Origin: Weissella viridescens
Lineage (GTDB): Bacteria; Bacillota; Bacilli; Lactobacillales; Lactobacillaceae
Assembly (NCBI RefSeq): GCF_003862435.1
Contig: NZ_RHGY01000001.1
Span: 186,001-250,000 of the forward strand
Direction: 5' to 3'
DNA length: 64,000 bases
Shown here: one piece after another, positions 46,786 through 55,077 of the stretch
Layout of the letters: every line of letters starts with the position of its first letter
How positions within the stretch are numbered: the first letter of the stretch is position 1
Position numbers and translations under genes: made by a program
Notes under the pieces: generated by a model
The model's database searches: none
The model's input: only the letters and a program-made list of their open reading frames with translations
What the model was told of the DNA's origin: nothing

Positions 46786-47737
46786 GAAATTATTGGTAAC
46801 GTTTGCTGCGTTGGCAGTCGTTGTTGGGGGTGTCTTTTGGTTTGTGAACGGTCGTGAGGCCCAAACATCAAAGACAAACGATAAGTTGAAAGTTGTGACA
46901 ACAAACTCAATCTTAGAAGATATGGTTGAACAAGTTGGTGGTGACGATGTTGAAGTTTACAGTATCGTAAGCCGTGGAACAGATCCACACGAATACGATC
47001 CCACAACTAAGGATATTCAAGCGACGACTGATGCGGATGTTATTTTCCATAATGGGTTGAATCTTGAAACTGGTGGAAGTGGTTGGTTTACAAAGTTGAC
47101 GAAGACAGCGAACAAGAAGGACAACGAACAAGTCTTTGCTGCTTCTCAACACGTTAAGCCACTGCACTTAACAACAAACAAGAACGAAGAAGATCCACAC
47201 GCTTGGTTAGACCTACAAAACGGAATCAAGTATGTTGAAGAGATTACTGAAGTTTTGAAGGATAAGTCTTCAGACGATGCAGCAAAGCGCATTCAACAAC
47301 GTGCGGATCAATATATTGATGAACTTGATGCCTTGGATACTGAAGCCAAAACTAAGTTCAAGGATGTACCTGAGAACCAACGCTTGTTGGTAACCTCAGA
47401 AGGTGCCTTCAAGTACTTCTCAAAGGCTTATGGCATCACACCAGCGTACATCTGGGAAATCAATACTGAATCACAAGGAACACCTGAACAAATGAAGCAA
47501 GTGTTAGCTAAGGTTAACAAGTCAGATGTTAAGTCATTGTTTGTGGAAAGTTCAGTATCACCTAAGTCAATGGAAAAGGTTTCTAAGGAAACTGGATTAC
47601 CAATTTATTCAAAAATCTATACAGATTCATTAGCCAAGAAGGGTACTGATGGAGATACGTATTATGACATGGTAAGATGGAACATTGACCATATTCATGC
47701 TGGTATGAAGGGCGATAAGAAGGAAGCAACTGAATAA
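46778..47737 (+). CDS. Metal-binding ABC transporter substrate-binding protein
   Basis: This is a cluster A-I solute-binding protein of 319 residues. Likely metal ligands are H71 (TDPHEYDP), H141 (EDPHAWLD), E208 (VTSEGAFKYF) and D283 (IYTDSLAKKG). This His-His-Glu-Asp set is that of PsaA/MntC-type manganese proteins. There is no long His-rich loop as in ZnuA. The N-terminus (LLVTFAALAVVVGGVFWFV) has no lipobox cysteine, so it looks like an uncleaved membrane anchor. It overlaps the permease gene by 8 nt and is followed by a terminator. Confidence 0.92.
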   Translation: MFKKLLVTFAALAVVVGGVFWFVNGREAQTSKTNDKLKVVTTNSILEDMVEQVGGDDVEVYSIVSRGTDPHEYDPTTKDIQATTDADVIFHNGLNLETGGSGWFTKLTKTANKKDNEQVFAASQHVKPLHLTTNKNEEDPHAWLDLQNGIKYVEEITEVLKDKSSDDAAKRIQQRADQYIDELDALDTEAKTKFKDVPENQRLLVTSEGAFKYFSKAYGITPAYIWEINTESQGTPEQMKQVLAKVNKSDVKSLFVESSVSPKSMEKVSKETGLPIYSKIYTDSLAKKGTDGDTYYDMVRWNIDHIHAGMKGDKKEATE

Positions 47738-47746
47738 AGAATTGCT

Positions 47747-47777
47747 AAAAACGGATTGTGAAAACAATTCGTTTTTT
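47747..47777 (+). terminator. Terminator after the metal ABC operon
   Basis: AAAAACGGATTGT pairs with ACAATTCGTTTTT around GAAA, and T continues. Confidence 0.88.
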
Positions 47778-47976
47778 GTTTTAAAATCGAACAATATACA
47801 CGGTTGAATATATTTATTTATCGTTGGAATTTTGTAGAAAACCAGTGGTAATCAAAGGTCTAAATAGTTATACTTCACCTTAAAGCATCCATAATCGTCC
47901 TGTACAAATTGTGAAATTTAGTCTAAAATGGTACTTGATTATAAAAATATGCACTTAATATTAAGGAGATTTTCAT

Positions 47977-49665
47977 ATGGCAACTAAAAATGTCGTAGTT
48001 GTAGGAGCCGGTTTTGCTGGTATCACTGCAACGCGAAAGTTGGCAAAGCAATTAAAAGGGACTGATTACCAAATTGTTTTGATCGATAAGCATTCATTCA
48101 TGACTTACATGACTGAATTACACGAAGTCGCTACTGGACGTGTCCATCCTGAACACGTTCGTAAGGATTTGGGAACTTTGTTCCACAAAGACAAGAACGT
48201 TAAGTTGGTTACGGCTGAAGTAAATGACATCGATAAGGATCAAAAGATTGTTAAGACTTCAGTTGGCGATGTTCCTTATGAAAAGCTTGTTTTGGCAACT
48301 GGTGGAACGACAAATACTTTCGGTACTCCTGGTGTCGAAGAATTTGGTTACACGCTTTGGTCATATGAAGAAGCGCTTCGTTTGCGCGAACACATTGAAG
48401 ATGTTATCCGCCGTGGAGCCGTTGAATTGGATCCTGAAAAGCGCGCAGCAATGTTGCACATTGTTGTGGTTGGATCTGGATTTACTGGTGCTGAATTAGC
48501 TGGTGAATTGATGGACCAACGTCACAGCTTAGCCCTTTCAAATGGTCTTGACGAAGATGAAATCAAGATTGATATCATCGAAGCTGCACCAACAATCTTG
48601 AACATGTTGACTAAGCGTAACTTGGCCGATAAGGCTGAGAAGCACTTCGAAGCGCACAATGTGCACATCCACAAGTCAACTTCAGTTGTTGAAGTGAAGG
48701 AAAATGCGGCTGTCCTAAAGGACGGTTCAGAAATCCCTACACAAACTTTGATCTGGACTGCCGGTGTTAAGGCTAAAGATCAAGGCGCACAATGGGGTCT
48801 TGACCTTGGACCTGGTGCTCGTTTCATGGCTGATGAATATTCTCGTGCCGTTGGTTACGAAGATATTTATGTTTCTGGTGATGCGGCTGCATACCAAGAT
48901 CCAAAGCTTGCTGATCCAAACAACAAGCGTGCCGGATGGACACCACAAACAGTTGAAGGAGCAGAATCTGCTTCTAACACGATTGTGCCTAACATTGTCT
49001 ACGATTTGACACAAAAGGGTCAACGTAAGCAATTCAAGGGTCGTTACCAAGGTTATGCCGTTTCAATTGGTTCACGTTACGCCGTTGGTGTTTTGGATCA
49101 AATCGGAAACGTTAAGATTGGTAAGTCTGGAATTGGTCTTTCAGGATTCTTCGCCAACATGTTCAAGCACGTGATTAACATTTACTTCTACTTGCAAATT
49201 CACAGCTTCTACTACTTGGGTCACTACCTACGTGATGAATTCTTTAACGCACCAGATGGTCGTGAACCATTCTTCGGTTGGGCTTCACGTCACGCCAATG
49301 TCTTGTTCACACTTCCATTGCGTATCATCTTGGGTATCACTTGGATTACCTTCGGTTCAGCGTCAGTCTTTGCTGGTAGCTGGATTGGTATCGTCTTGGC
49401 ATTGATTGGTTGGTTCATGACCTTTGGTTTGTTCACATCAATCGCCGGATTTGTTGGTATCGTGATGACATTTGTCCTTATGGTAATGACACGCTCAGAC
49501 ATTACTTTGTTCTTGTTCGCCCCAGCTTCATTGGCTGTGATGAACGGATCAGGTCGTGTACTTGGTTTGGATTACTGGGTAATGCCTTGGTTGGAACGTA
49601 AGTTGAACATTTCATTCCACGGTAAGCAAAAGTCAATCTACAACGAATACAAAGAAAAGAAATAA
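47977..49665 (+). CDS. ndh: Type II NADH:quinone oxidoreductase fused to a DoxX-like membrane domain
   Basis: This enzyme oxidises NADH and passes electrons to quinone without proton pumping. Residues 1-400 are NDH-2: FAD motif VVVGAGFAGITA (7-18), LATGG (106-110), NADH-binding VVVGSGFTGAELAGEL (163-178), TAGV (261-264), and the FAD motif DIYVSGDAA (296-304). Residues about 400-540 hold an amphipathic region and about four membrane helices ending GSGRVLGLDYWVMPWLERKL, which resembles DoxX. Total 562 residues is about 150 more than plain NDH-2. The 196 nt upstream hold a TTGTGAAA half-site (47909-47916) resembling Rex, but the other half is poor. Confidence 0.88.
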   Translation: MATKNVVVVGAGFAGITATRKLAKQLKGTDYQIVLIDKHSFMTYMTELHEVATGRVHPEHVRKDLGTLFHKDKNVKLVTAEVNDIDKDQKIVKTSVGDVPYEKLVLATGGTTNTFGTPGVEEFGYTLWSYEEALRLREHIEDVIRRGAVELDPEKRAAMLHIVVVGSGFTGAELAGELMDQRHSLALSNGLDEDEIKIDIIEAAPTILNMLTKRNLADKAEKHFEAHNVHIHKSTSVVEVKENAAVLKDGSEIPTQTLIWTAGVKAKDQGAQWGLDLGPGARFMADEYSRAVGYEDIYVSGDAAAYQDPKLADPNNKRAGWTPQTVEGAESASNTIVPNIVYDLTQKGQRKQFKGRYQGYAVSIGSRYAVGVLDQIGNVKIGKSGIGLSGFFANMFKHVINIYFYLQIHSFYYLGHYLRDEFFNAPDGREPFFGWASRHANVLFTLPLRIILGITWITFGSASVFAGSWIGIVLALIGWFMTFGLFTSIAGFVGIVMTFVLMVMTRSDITLFLFAPASLAVMNGSGRVLGLDYWVMPWLERKLNISFHGKQKSIYNEYKEKK

Positions 49666-49673
49666 GCATTCAT

Positions 49674-49719
49674 AACCGTTTCGGTCGGCCAAGTAGGGTC
49701 CCCGAAGCGGTTTTTTTTT
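49674..49719 (+). terminator. Terminator after ndh
   Basis: AACCGTTTCGG pairs with CCGAAGCGGTT (one wobble), 17-nt loop, then nine T. Confidence 0.88.
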
Positions 49720-49766
49720 GCTGTCGGGCCAGATGAAAATTTTCATCCGCCCCACGATAAGTGCAC

Positions 49767-49797
49767 AAAAAAACACGGCGCAGTTGGCCGTGTTTTT
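49767..49797 (-). terminator. Terminator of the minus-strand TrmH-family gene
   Basis: AAAAACACGGC and GCCGTGTTTTT form a clean stem around GCAGTTG. Read on the minus strand it ends in a T-run just after the stop codon at 49800. Confidence 0.88.
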
Positions 49798-49799
49798 GT

Positions 49800-50402
49800 T
49801 TATTCTTGTGGCATATGTTGGCTGGCATAAAAGGCAGCGATAATCCCGTTGGCAACGCTGACGTTGACTGAACGAACGCTCCCGTATTGGGGGATGTAGA
49901 CCATGGCGTCGGCAGCTTCGATCAAGTCATCTGCCAAACCGAGTTGCTCTTCACCAAAGAGGAAGGCTGACTTTTCAGGGAACTCCGTCTTATAAAGTGA
50001 TTGGGGGTTGTAGCCTGGCGTATTGTCAACGGCGTAAATTGTATAGCCTTCGTCATGCAATTGGTCGAACACTTCTTGATAGTCGGTCACACGGTGGTGC
50101 TCGATTGACTCGTAGTTTTGCGTACCAAGCGCTCCGCGACGATCCCACTTCTTGGCACCTTCAGGGTCGTCCATGTGCGTGCGGTTTTCAGGGTTCAAGA
50201 AAATGAGCTTACGCATCCCAAACGCATTACTGTTGCGGACGGCAGAAGCCTTGTTAAAGTCATGGCTTAGATTTTGCATAATTGCCACCATCTTACCGCG
50301 GCGTGAGTTCAATGTATCGCGGATGTACTCGTCTGATTGCCCCTTAAAATAATCGGTCACGTTTCGGTAGTCGTTTGAACGACTTAAATCAATATCACTC
50401 AT
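49800..50402 (-). CDS. TrmH/SpoU-family RNA 2'-O-methyltransferase
   Basis: This SPOUT-fold methyltransferase has 200 residues. Motif 1 is NLSHDFNKASAVRNSNAFG. Motif 2 is FLFGEEQLGL. Motif 3 is VYIPQYGSVRSVNVSVANGI with the knotted SAM site. It resembles tRNA Gm18-type TrmH more than RlmB because it lacks the RlmB substrate domain. Substrate is not provable here. It is monocistronic on the minus strand with a long structured leader. Confidence 0.85.
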   Translation of the reverse strand: MSDIDLSRSNDYRNVTDYFKGQSDEYIRDTLNSRRGKMVAIMQNLSHDFNKASAVRNSNAFGMRKLIFLNPENRTHMDDPEGAKKWDRRGALGTQNYESIEHHRVTDYQEVFDQLHDEGYTIYAVDNTPGYNPQSLYKTEFPEKSAFLFGEEQLGLADDLIEAADAMVYIPQYGSVRSVNVSVANGIIAAFYASQHMPQE

Positions 50403-50560
50403 AGTCTCGTTTTCCTTTGGTTTTAGTTTAATGAAAGCAGTTTGTGGTGGATGGGCCTTGGTGGTCGGCCACTTTTGATGCGTTGAACCGATATGGTGTG
50501 GTCTAACGCCGTGCTTTTTTTGTCATTTACTAGTATAGGGCATTCTATTGCCCAAATAAA
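50403..50560 (-). promoter_or_regulatory. Promoter and structured leader of the TrmH-family gene
   Basis: Minus-strand TTTATT (plus 50555-50560), 17 nt, TATACT (plus 50532-50537). The spacer contains GGGCA-TTCTAT-TGCCC (50538-50553), a possible operator. The approximately 125-nt leader has several G+C-rich pairings, for example GTGG/CCAC near 50450-50475 and GCGTT/AACGC at about 50480-50510. No known riboswitch was recognised. Its meaning is unresolved. Confidence 0.5.
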
Positions 50561-50608
50561 CACTCTTTTTATTAGGGAAATCACGCCATTTGAATAAATA
50601 TTTGGTAT

Positions 50609-50614
50609 TATAAT
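50609..50614 (+). promoter_or_regulatory. Probable -10 of ecfA1 operon
   Basis: TATAAT at 50609-50614 lies 38 nt before the ecfA1 start. The -35 is weak; a TTGAAT at 50590 is only 13 nt away. Confidence 0.5.
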
Positions 50615-50651
50615 CTAATAGCACATTATTCTGAAATGGAGGAACACCAGT

Positions 50652-51494
50652 ATGCAACCGATTATCGAATTTAAAGATGTGTCATTCACATATCCTAATG
50701 CGGACGCACCAGCTTTAAATCATTTGAATTTAACCATTAATGCCGGCGATTGGGTCGCAATTATTGGGCATAACGGTTCAGGTAAATCGACGTTTGCCAA
50801 GCTGATCAATTATCTGCTCGTACCTAGCGCTGGAAGCATTACGGTTGATGGCGTTCCCGTTGACGAAGAACACATGTACACCATTCGTGATTTAGTGGGG
50901 ATGGTGTTCCAAAACCCTGATAACCAGTTCGTTGGGGCGACGGTCGCTGATGATGTGGCGTTTGGTTTGGAAAATCGCCAAGTCCCACGTGAAGAGATGC
51001 TGAAGATTGTACCGGAAGCTTTAAAGCGGGTGCAGATGGATCAGTTTTCTGATCGTGAACCGGCCCGTCTATCGGGTGGGCAAAAGCAACGTGTGGCGAT
51101 GGCCTCAGTTTTGGCGATCGAACCTAAGATTTTGATTTTAGATGAAGCAACGTCAATGCTAGATCCTAAGGGGCGTCGTGAAATGATTAAACTCGTTCGT
51201 GAGTTGAAACAGGAAATGGGTGATACCTTAACCGTGCTGTCGATTACCCATGATATCGACGAAGCTGCTAGTGCGGACCAAGTCGTGATTCTGAACGATG
51301 GTGAAATTAATGATGTTGATACACCAGAAGTGATTTTCTCAAATGCAGATCGCTTAAAGGAGCTGGGACTGGCCGTACCATTCGCTGAACAACTGAAAGA
51401 AAAATTGATTGCGCGTGGTGTGAACGTGCCTGAAACCTATCAAACAACAGAAGGGATGGTCGATTGGATATGGCAATTACATTCAAAGATGTAG
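50652..51494 (+). CDS. ecfA1: Energy-coupling factor transporter ATPase EcfA1
   Basis: This is one of the two ATPases of the shared ECF vitamin-import module. The 280-residue protein has Walker A GHNGSGKST, Q-loop MVFQNPDNQFVGATV, signature [12 protein letters not shown], Walker B ILILDEATSMLD and H-loop ITHDID. ATG 50652 follows AATGGAGG. It overlaps ecfA2 by about 25 nt. Vitamin-specific S components are not encoded in this window. Confidence 0.96.
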   Translation: MQPIIEFKDVSFTYPNADAPALNHLNLTINAGDWVAIIGHNGSGKSTFAKLINYLLVPSAGSITVDGVPVDEEHMYTIRDLVGMVFQNPDNQFVGATVADDVAFGLENRQVPREEMLKIVPEALKRVQMDQFSDREPARLSGGQKQRVAMASVLAIEPKILILDEATSMLDPKGRREMIKLVRELKQEMGDTLTVLSITHDIDEAASADQVVILNDGEINDVDTPEVIFSNADRLKELGLAVPFAEQLKEKLIARGVNVPETYQTTEGMVDWIWQLHSKM

Positions 51495-52333
51495 CATTTA
51501 CCTACCAAGCTGGCACTCCCTTTGCGACACCAGCCCTACATGATGTGAACTTTACGATTCCTGAGCACAGCTTTACCGCTGTGATTGGGCATACCGGTTC
51601 GGGTAAGTCGACGATGGTGCAACAATTGGATGGACTGGCATTACCAACCTCAGGATCAATTCAAATTGGCGACACGACGATGGACGCGGAAACGGACAAG
51701 AAGACCTTGAACCAGATTCGCCGTCATATTGGGATGGTTTTCCAATTCCCAGAAGCCCAATTGTTTGAGCAAAGTGTCATCGCGGACGTCATGTTCGGAC
51801 CGATGAACTATGGCATGAGCAAGGCTGATGCAGAAGTCGCTGCTAAGAAAGCATTGCAACTGGTGGGGATGCCTGAAAATAGTTATGAGAAATCACCATT
51901 CGACTTGTCAGGTGGGCAAATGCGCCGAGTTGCGATTGCGGGTGTGATTGCGATGGAGCCTGAGATTCTGGTGTTGGATGAACCAACGGCCGGACTTGAT
52001 CCGGAAGGACAACAGGAGTTGATGACACTGTTCGCCACCTTACAAAAGGAACACAATCTAACGGTAATTTTGATTACGCACCAAATGGAATTTGTTGGTG
52101 AATATGCCGATAACGTATTGGTCTTTGATGGCGGAACCGTTGTGAAGTCTGGAACACCGGAAACGGTCTTCGCAGATAGCAACTGGCTCCGCGAACGTCA
52201 GCTTGATGTGCCAGCAGCCACGCAATTTGCGGATATGTTGCAAGCCAAGGGGATGCCAATCGAGCACGTCCTTGATTTGGACCAATTGGCAGATCAAGTG
52301 GTCAACCTGATTGGAGGGCCAACTGATGAATAA
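51470..52333 (+). CDS. ecfA2: Energy-coupling factor transporter ATPase EcfA2
   Basis: The second ECF ATPase has 287 residues from ATG 51470 (MAITFKDVAFTY). A TTG two codons upstream is possible. Walker A is GHTGSGKST, the Q-loop is MVFQFPEAQLFE, the signature is LSGGQMRRVAIAG, Walker B is ILVLDEPTAGLD and the H-loop is ITHQME. It overlaps both ecfA1 and ecfT, so the three proteins are translated together. Confidence 0.96.
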   Translation: MAITFKDVAFTYQAGTPFATPALHDVNFTIPEHSFTAVIGHTGSGKSTMVQQLDGLALPTSGSIQIGDTTMDAETDKKTLNQIRRHIGMVFQFPEAQLFEQSVIADVMFGPMNYGMSKADAEVAAKKALQLVGMPENSYEKSPFDLSGGQMRRVAIAGVIAMEPEILVLDEPTAGLDPEGQQELMTLFATLQKEHNLTVILITHQMEFVGEYADNVLVFDGGTVVKSGTPETVFADSNWLRERQLDVPAATQFADMLQAKGMPIEHVLDLDQLADQVVNLIGGPTDE

Positions 52334-53123
52334 ACTGATTTTAGGGCGTTACTTACCCGGTGATTCTTGGATGCATCGCTTGGATGCACGAACGAAGTTC
52401 ATCTTAAGTATGGTTTTCATTTTCGTGATTTTCTTAGCGAACAACGTTTACGGTTATCTCTTTGCGGCCGCGTTCGTCGGCTTGAGTATTTACATGACTG
52501 GTTTAGGCATTAAAGTTTTCTTCGATGGCTTGAAACCACTGGCAATGTTGATGTTCATCACAACGCTACTGCAGTTATTCTTTATGAATACTGGAACGGT
52601 GCTGTTCCATTGGTGGATCTTCACGATTACCACCGACGGGGTCATCAATAGTGTGGTTGTGTTCGTGCGGTTCATGTTAATTATCATGTTCACGACGATT
52701 TTGACGCTAACCACACCACCACTAGAAGTTGCCGATGCGATGGAGTCCTTGATGAAACCATTGCGTAAGATTGGCGTACCAGTGTCTGAATTAGCCCTTA
52801 TGGTGTCAATTGCGCTCCGTTTCGTACCAACCTTGATGGATGAAGCGGAATCAATTATGAACGCACAGCGCGCCCGTGGGGTCGCTTTCAACGAGGGTGG
52901 CTTAATCAAACGCGCCAAATCATATATTCCACTGCTCATTCCACTCTTTGTGAACGCGATTAAACGCGCCATTGAGTTGGGCGATGCCATGGAAGCCCGC
53001 GGTTATCGTGATGGGGAGCACCGGACCAAGTTCCGCGTTCTGCAATTCACCAAAATTGACGGGGTCGCGTTTGTGGCTTTCTTGATTTTTGCCATCGGCT
53101 TATATGCCACACGCTTTATTTAA
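52326..53123 (+). CDS. ecfT: Energy-coupling factor transporter transmembrane protein EcfT
   Basis: EcfT is the membrane scaffold that couples the ATPases to interchangeable S components. The 265-residue protein begins MNKLILGRYLPGDSWMHRLD at ATG 52326, 8 nt after GGAGGG. The two coupling-helix Ala-Arg-Gly motifs are visible in AQRARGVAF and MEARGYRDG. It overlaps ecfA2 by 8 nt. Confidence 0.96.
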   Translation: MNKLILGRYLPGDSWMHRLDARTKFILSMVFIFVIFLANNVYGYLFAAAFVGLSIYMTGLGIKVFFDGLKPLAMLMFITTLLQLFFMNTGTVLFHWWIFTITTDGVINSVVVFVRFMLIIMFTTILTLTTPPLEVADAMESLMKPLRKIGVPVSELALMVSIALRFVPTLMDEAESIMNAQRARGVAFNEGGLIKRAKSYIPLLIPLFVNAIKRAIELGDAMEARGYRDGEHRTKFRVLQFTKIDGVAFVAFLIFAIGLYATRFI

Positions 53124-53149
53124 AACTACAAAAGAAGGAGGGCAATCGG

Positions 53150-53899
53150 ATGCCACGTTACAAAGCAACCATTGCCTATGACGGAACGGAGTTCTTCGGC
53201 TGGCAAGTACAGCCGGGAAAGCGGACCGTGCAATTAGAGCTTGAAAAGGCCGTCAACACGATGGCGAAGAATCCGGCGGAACCAATTCGCGTGCAGGGGT
53301 CTGGCCGAACAGATGCCCGCGTGCATGCGCAGGGGCAGGTCGCTAACTTTGACCTACCGTTCGATATTCCCGCGGATAATGTCCGTAAAGGACTTTCAAC
53401 GATTTTGCCTTACGACATTGGCATAAAAAAGGTCGAAATTGTGGATGATGATTTTCATGCGCAATTCAATGCCCACGATAAAACGTATCGCTATCGTTTG
53501 TCGACAACGCAATATGTTGACCCGTTCAAACGGAACTACACTGGGCATTGGGGCCGCAAATTGGATCCAAGTTTGATGCAACAAGCCATTGGCGATTATG
53601 TCGGTGAGCATGACTGGTTAAGTTTCGTTGCCTCAGGTTTTCAACAAAAGACTACCGTTCGGACGGTATACTCTGCTACAATGATTGAGAAACCGGAAGA
53701 CGACGAGATTTGGTTTGAATTCACCGGAAATGGCTTCTTATACAATCAAATTCGAATTATGGTGGGCGTATTGTTGGAGATTGGGAATGGTTCCCGGCCC
53801 GTGGATGACATTCCACGTTTGCTTGAAGCAAAGGATCGACAACAGGCGCGTTTCACTGCTCCGGCACAAGGCTTGTACTTGATGTCAGTGGAGTATTAA
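53150..53899 (+). CDS. truA: tRNA pseudouridine38-40 synthase
   Basis: TruA makes pseudouridine in the anticodon stem. The 249-residue protein has YDGTEFFGWQVQPG, the catalytic-Asp motif GSGRTDARVHAQGQVA, HAQFNAHDKTYRYRL and GNGFLYNQIRIMVG. AAGGAGGG precedes it. It ends the ecf operon. rplM begins after its own promoter. Confidence 0.97.
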   Translation: MPRYKATIAYDGTEFFGWQVQPGKRTVQLELEKAVNTMAKNPAEPIRVQGSGRTDARVHAQGQVANFDLPFDIPADNVRKGLSTILPYDIGIKKVEIVDDDFHAQFNAHDKTYRYRLSTTQYVDPFKRNYTGHWGRKLDPSLMQQAIGDYVGEHDWLSFVASGFQQKTTVRTVYSATMIEKPEDDEIWFEFTGNGFLYNQIRIMVGVLLEIGNGSRPVDDIPRLLEAKDRQQARFTAPAQGLYLMSVEY

Positions 53900-53935
53900 G
53901 AATTCATGAATTCAGGACAAATTGTGGCTTTTACA

Positions 53936-53964
53936 TTGACTACTTACGCAAATAAGGGTAATAT
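53936..53964 (+). promoter_or_regulatory. Promoter of rplM-rpsI
   Basis: TTGACT (53936-53941), a 17-nt spacer, TAATAT (53959-53964). Confidence 0.82.
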
Positions 53965-53970
53965 GTAAAA

Positions 53971-54055
53971 CGGTATTGTTTACCAACCACAATTGGGAAT
54001 GTCCTGGTACGACGATTTTAATTATTTGGTAAAGTAAACAAACAGAATATTGGAG
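53971..54055 (+). promoter_or_regulatory. Putative L13-type leader
   Basis: In the rplM 5' UTR, GTTTACCAA (53978-53986) faces TTTGGTAAA and GTAAAC (54025-54039) around a second element containing CAATTGG and CCTGGTACGACG. This long-range pairing just before the GGAGG box suits the L13 leader of Bacilli, a feedback element for L13. I rely on position and fold only. Confidence 0.6.
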
Positions 54056-54065
54056 GAAATTTTCC

Positions 54066-54509
54066 ATGCGTACAACTTATATGGCAAAGCCTAATGAGAT
54101 CGATCGCAAGTGGTACATCTTAGACGCAACTGATGTACCTTTGGGTCGTTTGTCAACCGTAGCAGCATCAATCTTGCGCGGTAAGAACAAGCCAACTTAC
54201 ACACCTAACGTAGACACTGGTGACAACGTAATTATCATTAATGCTGGTAAGGTTGCCCTTACTGGTAAGAAAGCTACTGACAAGATCTACTACCACCACA
54301 CGAACCATCCTGGTGGATTGAAGGAACGTCAAGCTGGAGATTTGCGTGAAAAGAACCCACAACGTTTGATTGAACTTTCAGTTCAAGGAATGTTGCCAAA
54401 GAACACTTTGGGACGCGCACAAGGTTTGAAGTTGCACGTGTTTGCTGGTGAAGAACACACACACGCTGCACAACAACCTGAATTGTTGAACATCAACGAT
54501 CTTATCTAA
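54066..54509 (+). CDS. rplM: 50S ribosomal protein L13
   Basis: L13 is an early assembly protein of 147 residues. It has [59 protein letters not shown] and the [23 protein letters not shown] segment. rpsI follows after 24 nt. Confidence 0.97.
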   Translation: MRTTYMAKPNEIDRKWYILDATDVPLGRLSTVAASILRGKNKPTYTPNVDTGDNVIIINAGKVALTGKKATDKIYYHHTNHPGGLKERQAGDLREKNPQRLIELSVQGMLPKNTLGRAQGLKLHVFAGEEHTHAAQQPELLNINDLI

Positions 54510-54533
54510 TTAACGAAAGGAGAATAGTTTATT

Positions 54534-54926
54534 ATGGCTAACGTACAATATTACGGAACTGGTCGTCGTAAGAACTCTGTAGCCCGTGTACGCCTTGTAC
54601 CTGGTAACGGAACAATTACTGTTAACGATCGTCCTGCTGAAGAATACATTCCTTTCGCTAACTTGCGTGAGGTTATGGTTCAACCATTCAACGCTACTGA
54701 AACATTGGGACAATACGATGTTAAGGTTAACGTTAACGGTGGTGGTTTCTCTGGTCAAGCCGGTGCAATCCGTCACGGTATCGCCCGTGCCCTATTGACT
54801 GTTGACCCTGACTTCCGTCCTGCATTGAAGTCAGCTGGTTTGCTTACACGTGACCCTCGTATGAAGGAACGTAAGAAGCCAGGTTTGAAGAAGGCCCGTA
54901 AGGCTTCACAATTCTCAAAGCGTTAA
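54534..54926 (+). CDS. rpsI: 30S ribosomal protein S9
   Basis: S9 has a C-terminal tail that contacts P-site tRNA. The 130-residue protein shows [38 protein letters not shown] and the tail [23 protein letters not shown] precedes it. The accessory region begins after its terminator. Confidence 0.98.
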   Translation: MANVQYYGTGRRKNSVARVRLVPGNGTITVNDRPAEEYIPFANLREVMVQPFNATETLGQYDVKVNVNGGGFSGQAGAIRHGIARALLTVDPDFRPALKSAGLLTRDPRMKERKKPGLKKARKASQFSKR

Positions 54927-54972
54927 TATTTATTTATTTTCGTTGCCAGAATTGGCACAACCTATTCAAATC

Positions 54973-55010
54973 AAAAACGACATGACTCGCATGAGTCGTG
55001 TCGTTTTTTT
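54973..55010 (+). terminator. Terminator after rpsI
   Basis: AAAAACGAC-AT-GACTC pairs with GAGTC-GT-GTCGTTTTT, continuing into TTT. Confidence 0.92.
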
Positions 55011-55031
55011 GTGGATATAAAGAAAAAAATA

Positions 55032-55052
55032 TGGTGTAATGTATGTTATAAA
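55032..55052 (+). promoter_or_regulatory. Candidate extended -10 promoters for the PHP-ATPase gene
   Basis: TGG-TGTAAT (55032-55040) and TGT-TATAAA (55044-55052) both fit an extended -10 without a clear -35. They sit between the rpsI terminator and the PHP-ATPase start. Confidence 0.45.
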
Positions 55053-55077
55053 TACGATAAAAATGGAGTTTAATGAT

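Noticed and set aside
47909-47926. Full Rex operator before ndh
   Set aside because: Only the TTGTGAAA half matches. The second half TTAGTCTAA is poor, so it is not annotated as a site.
52490-52990. 166-codon open frame opposite ecfT
   Set aside because: It is antisense to a conserved membrane protein and has no ribosome-binding site or recognisable domain.
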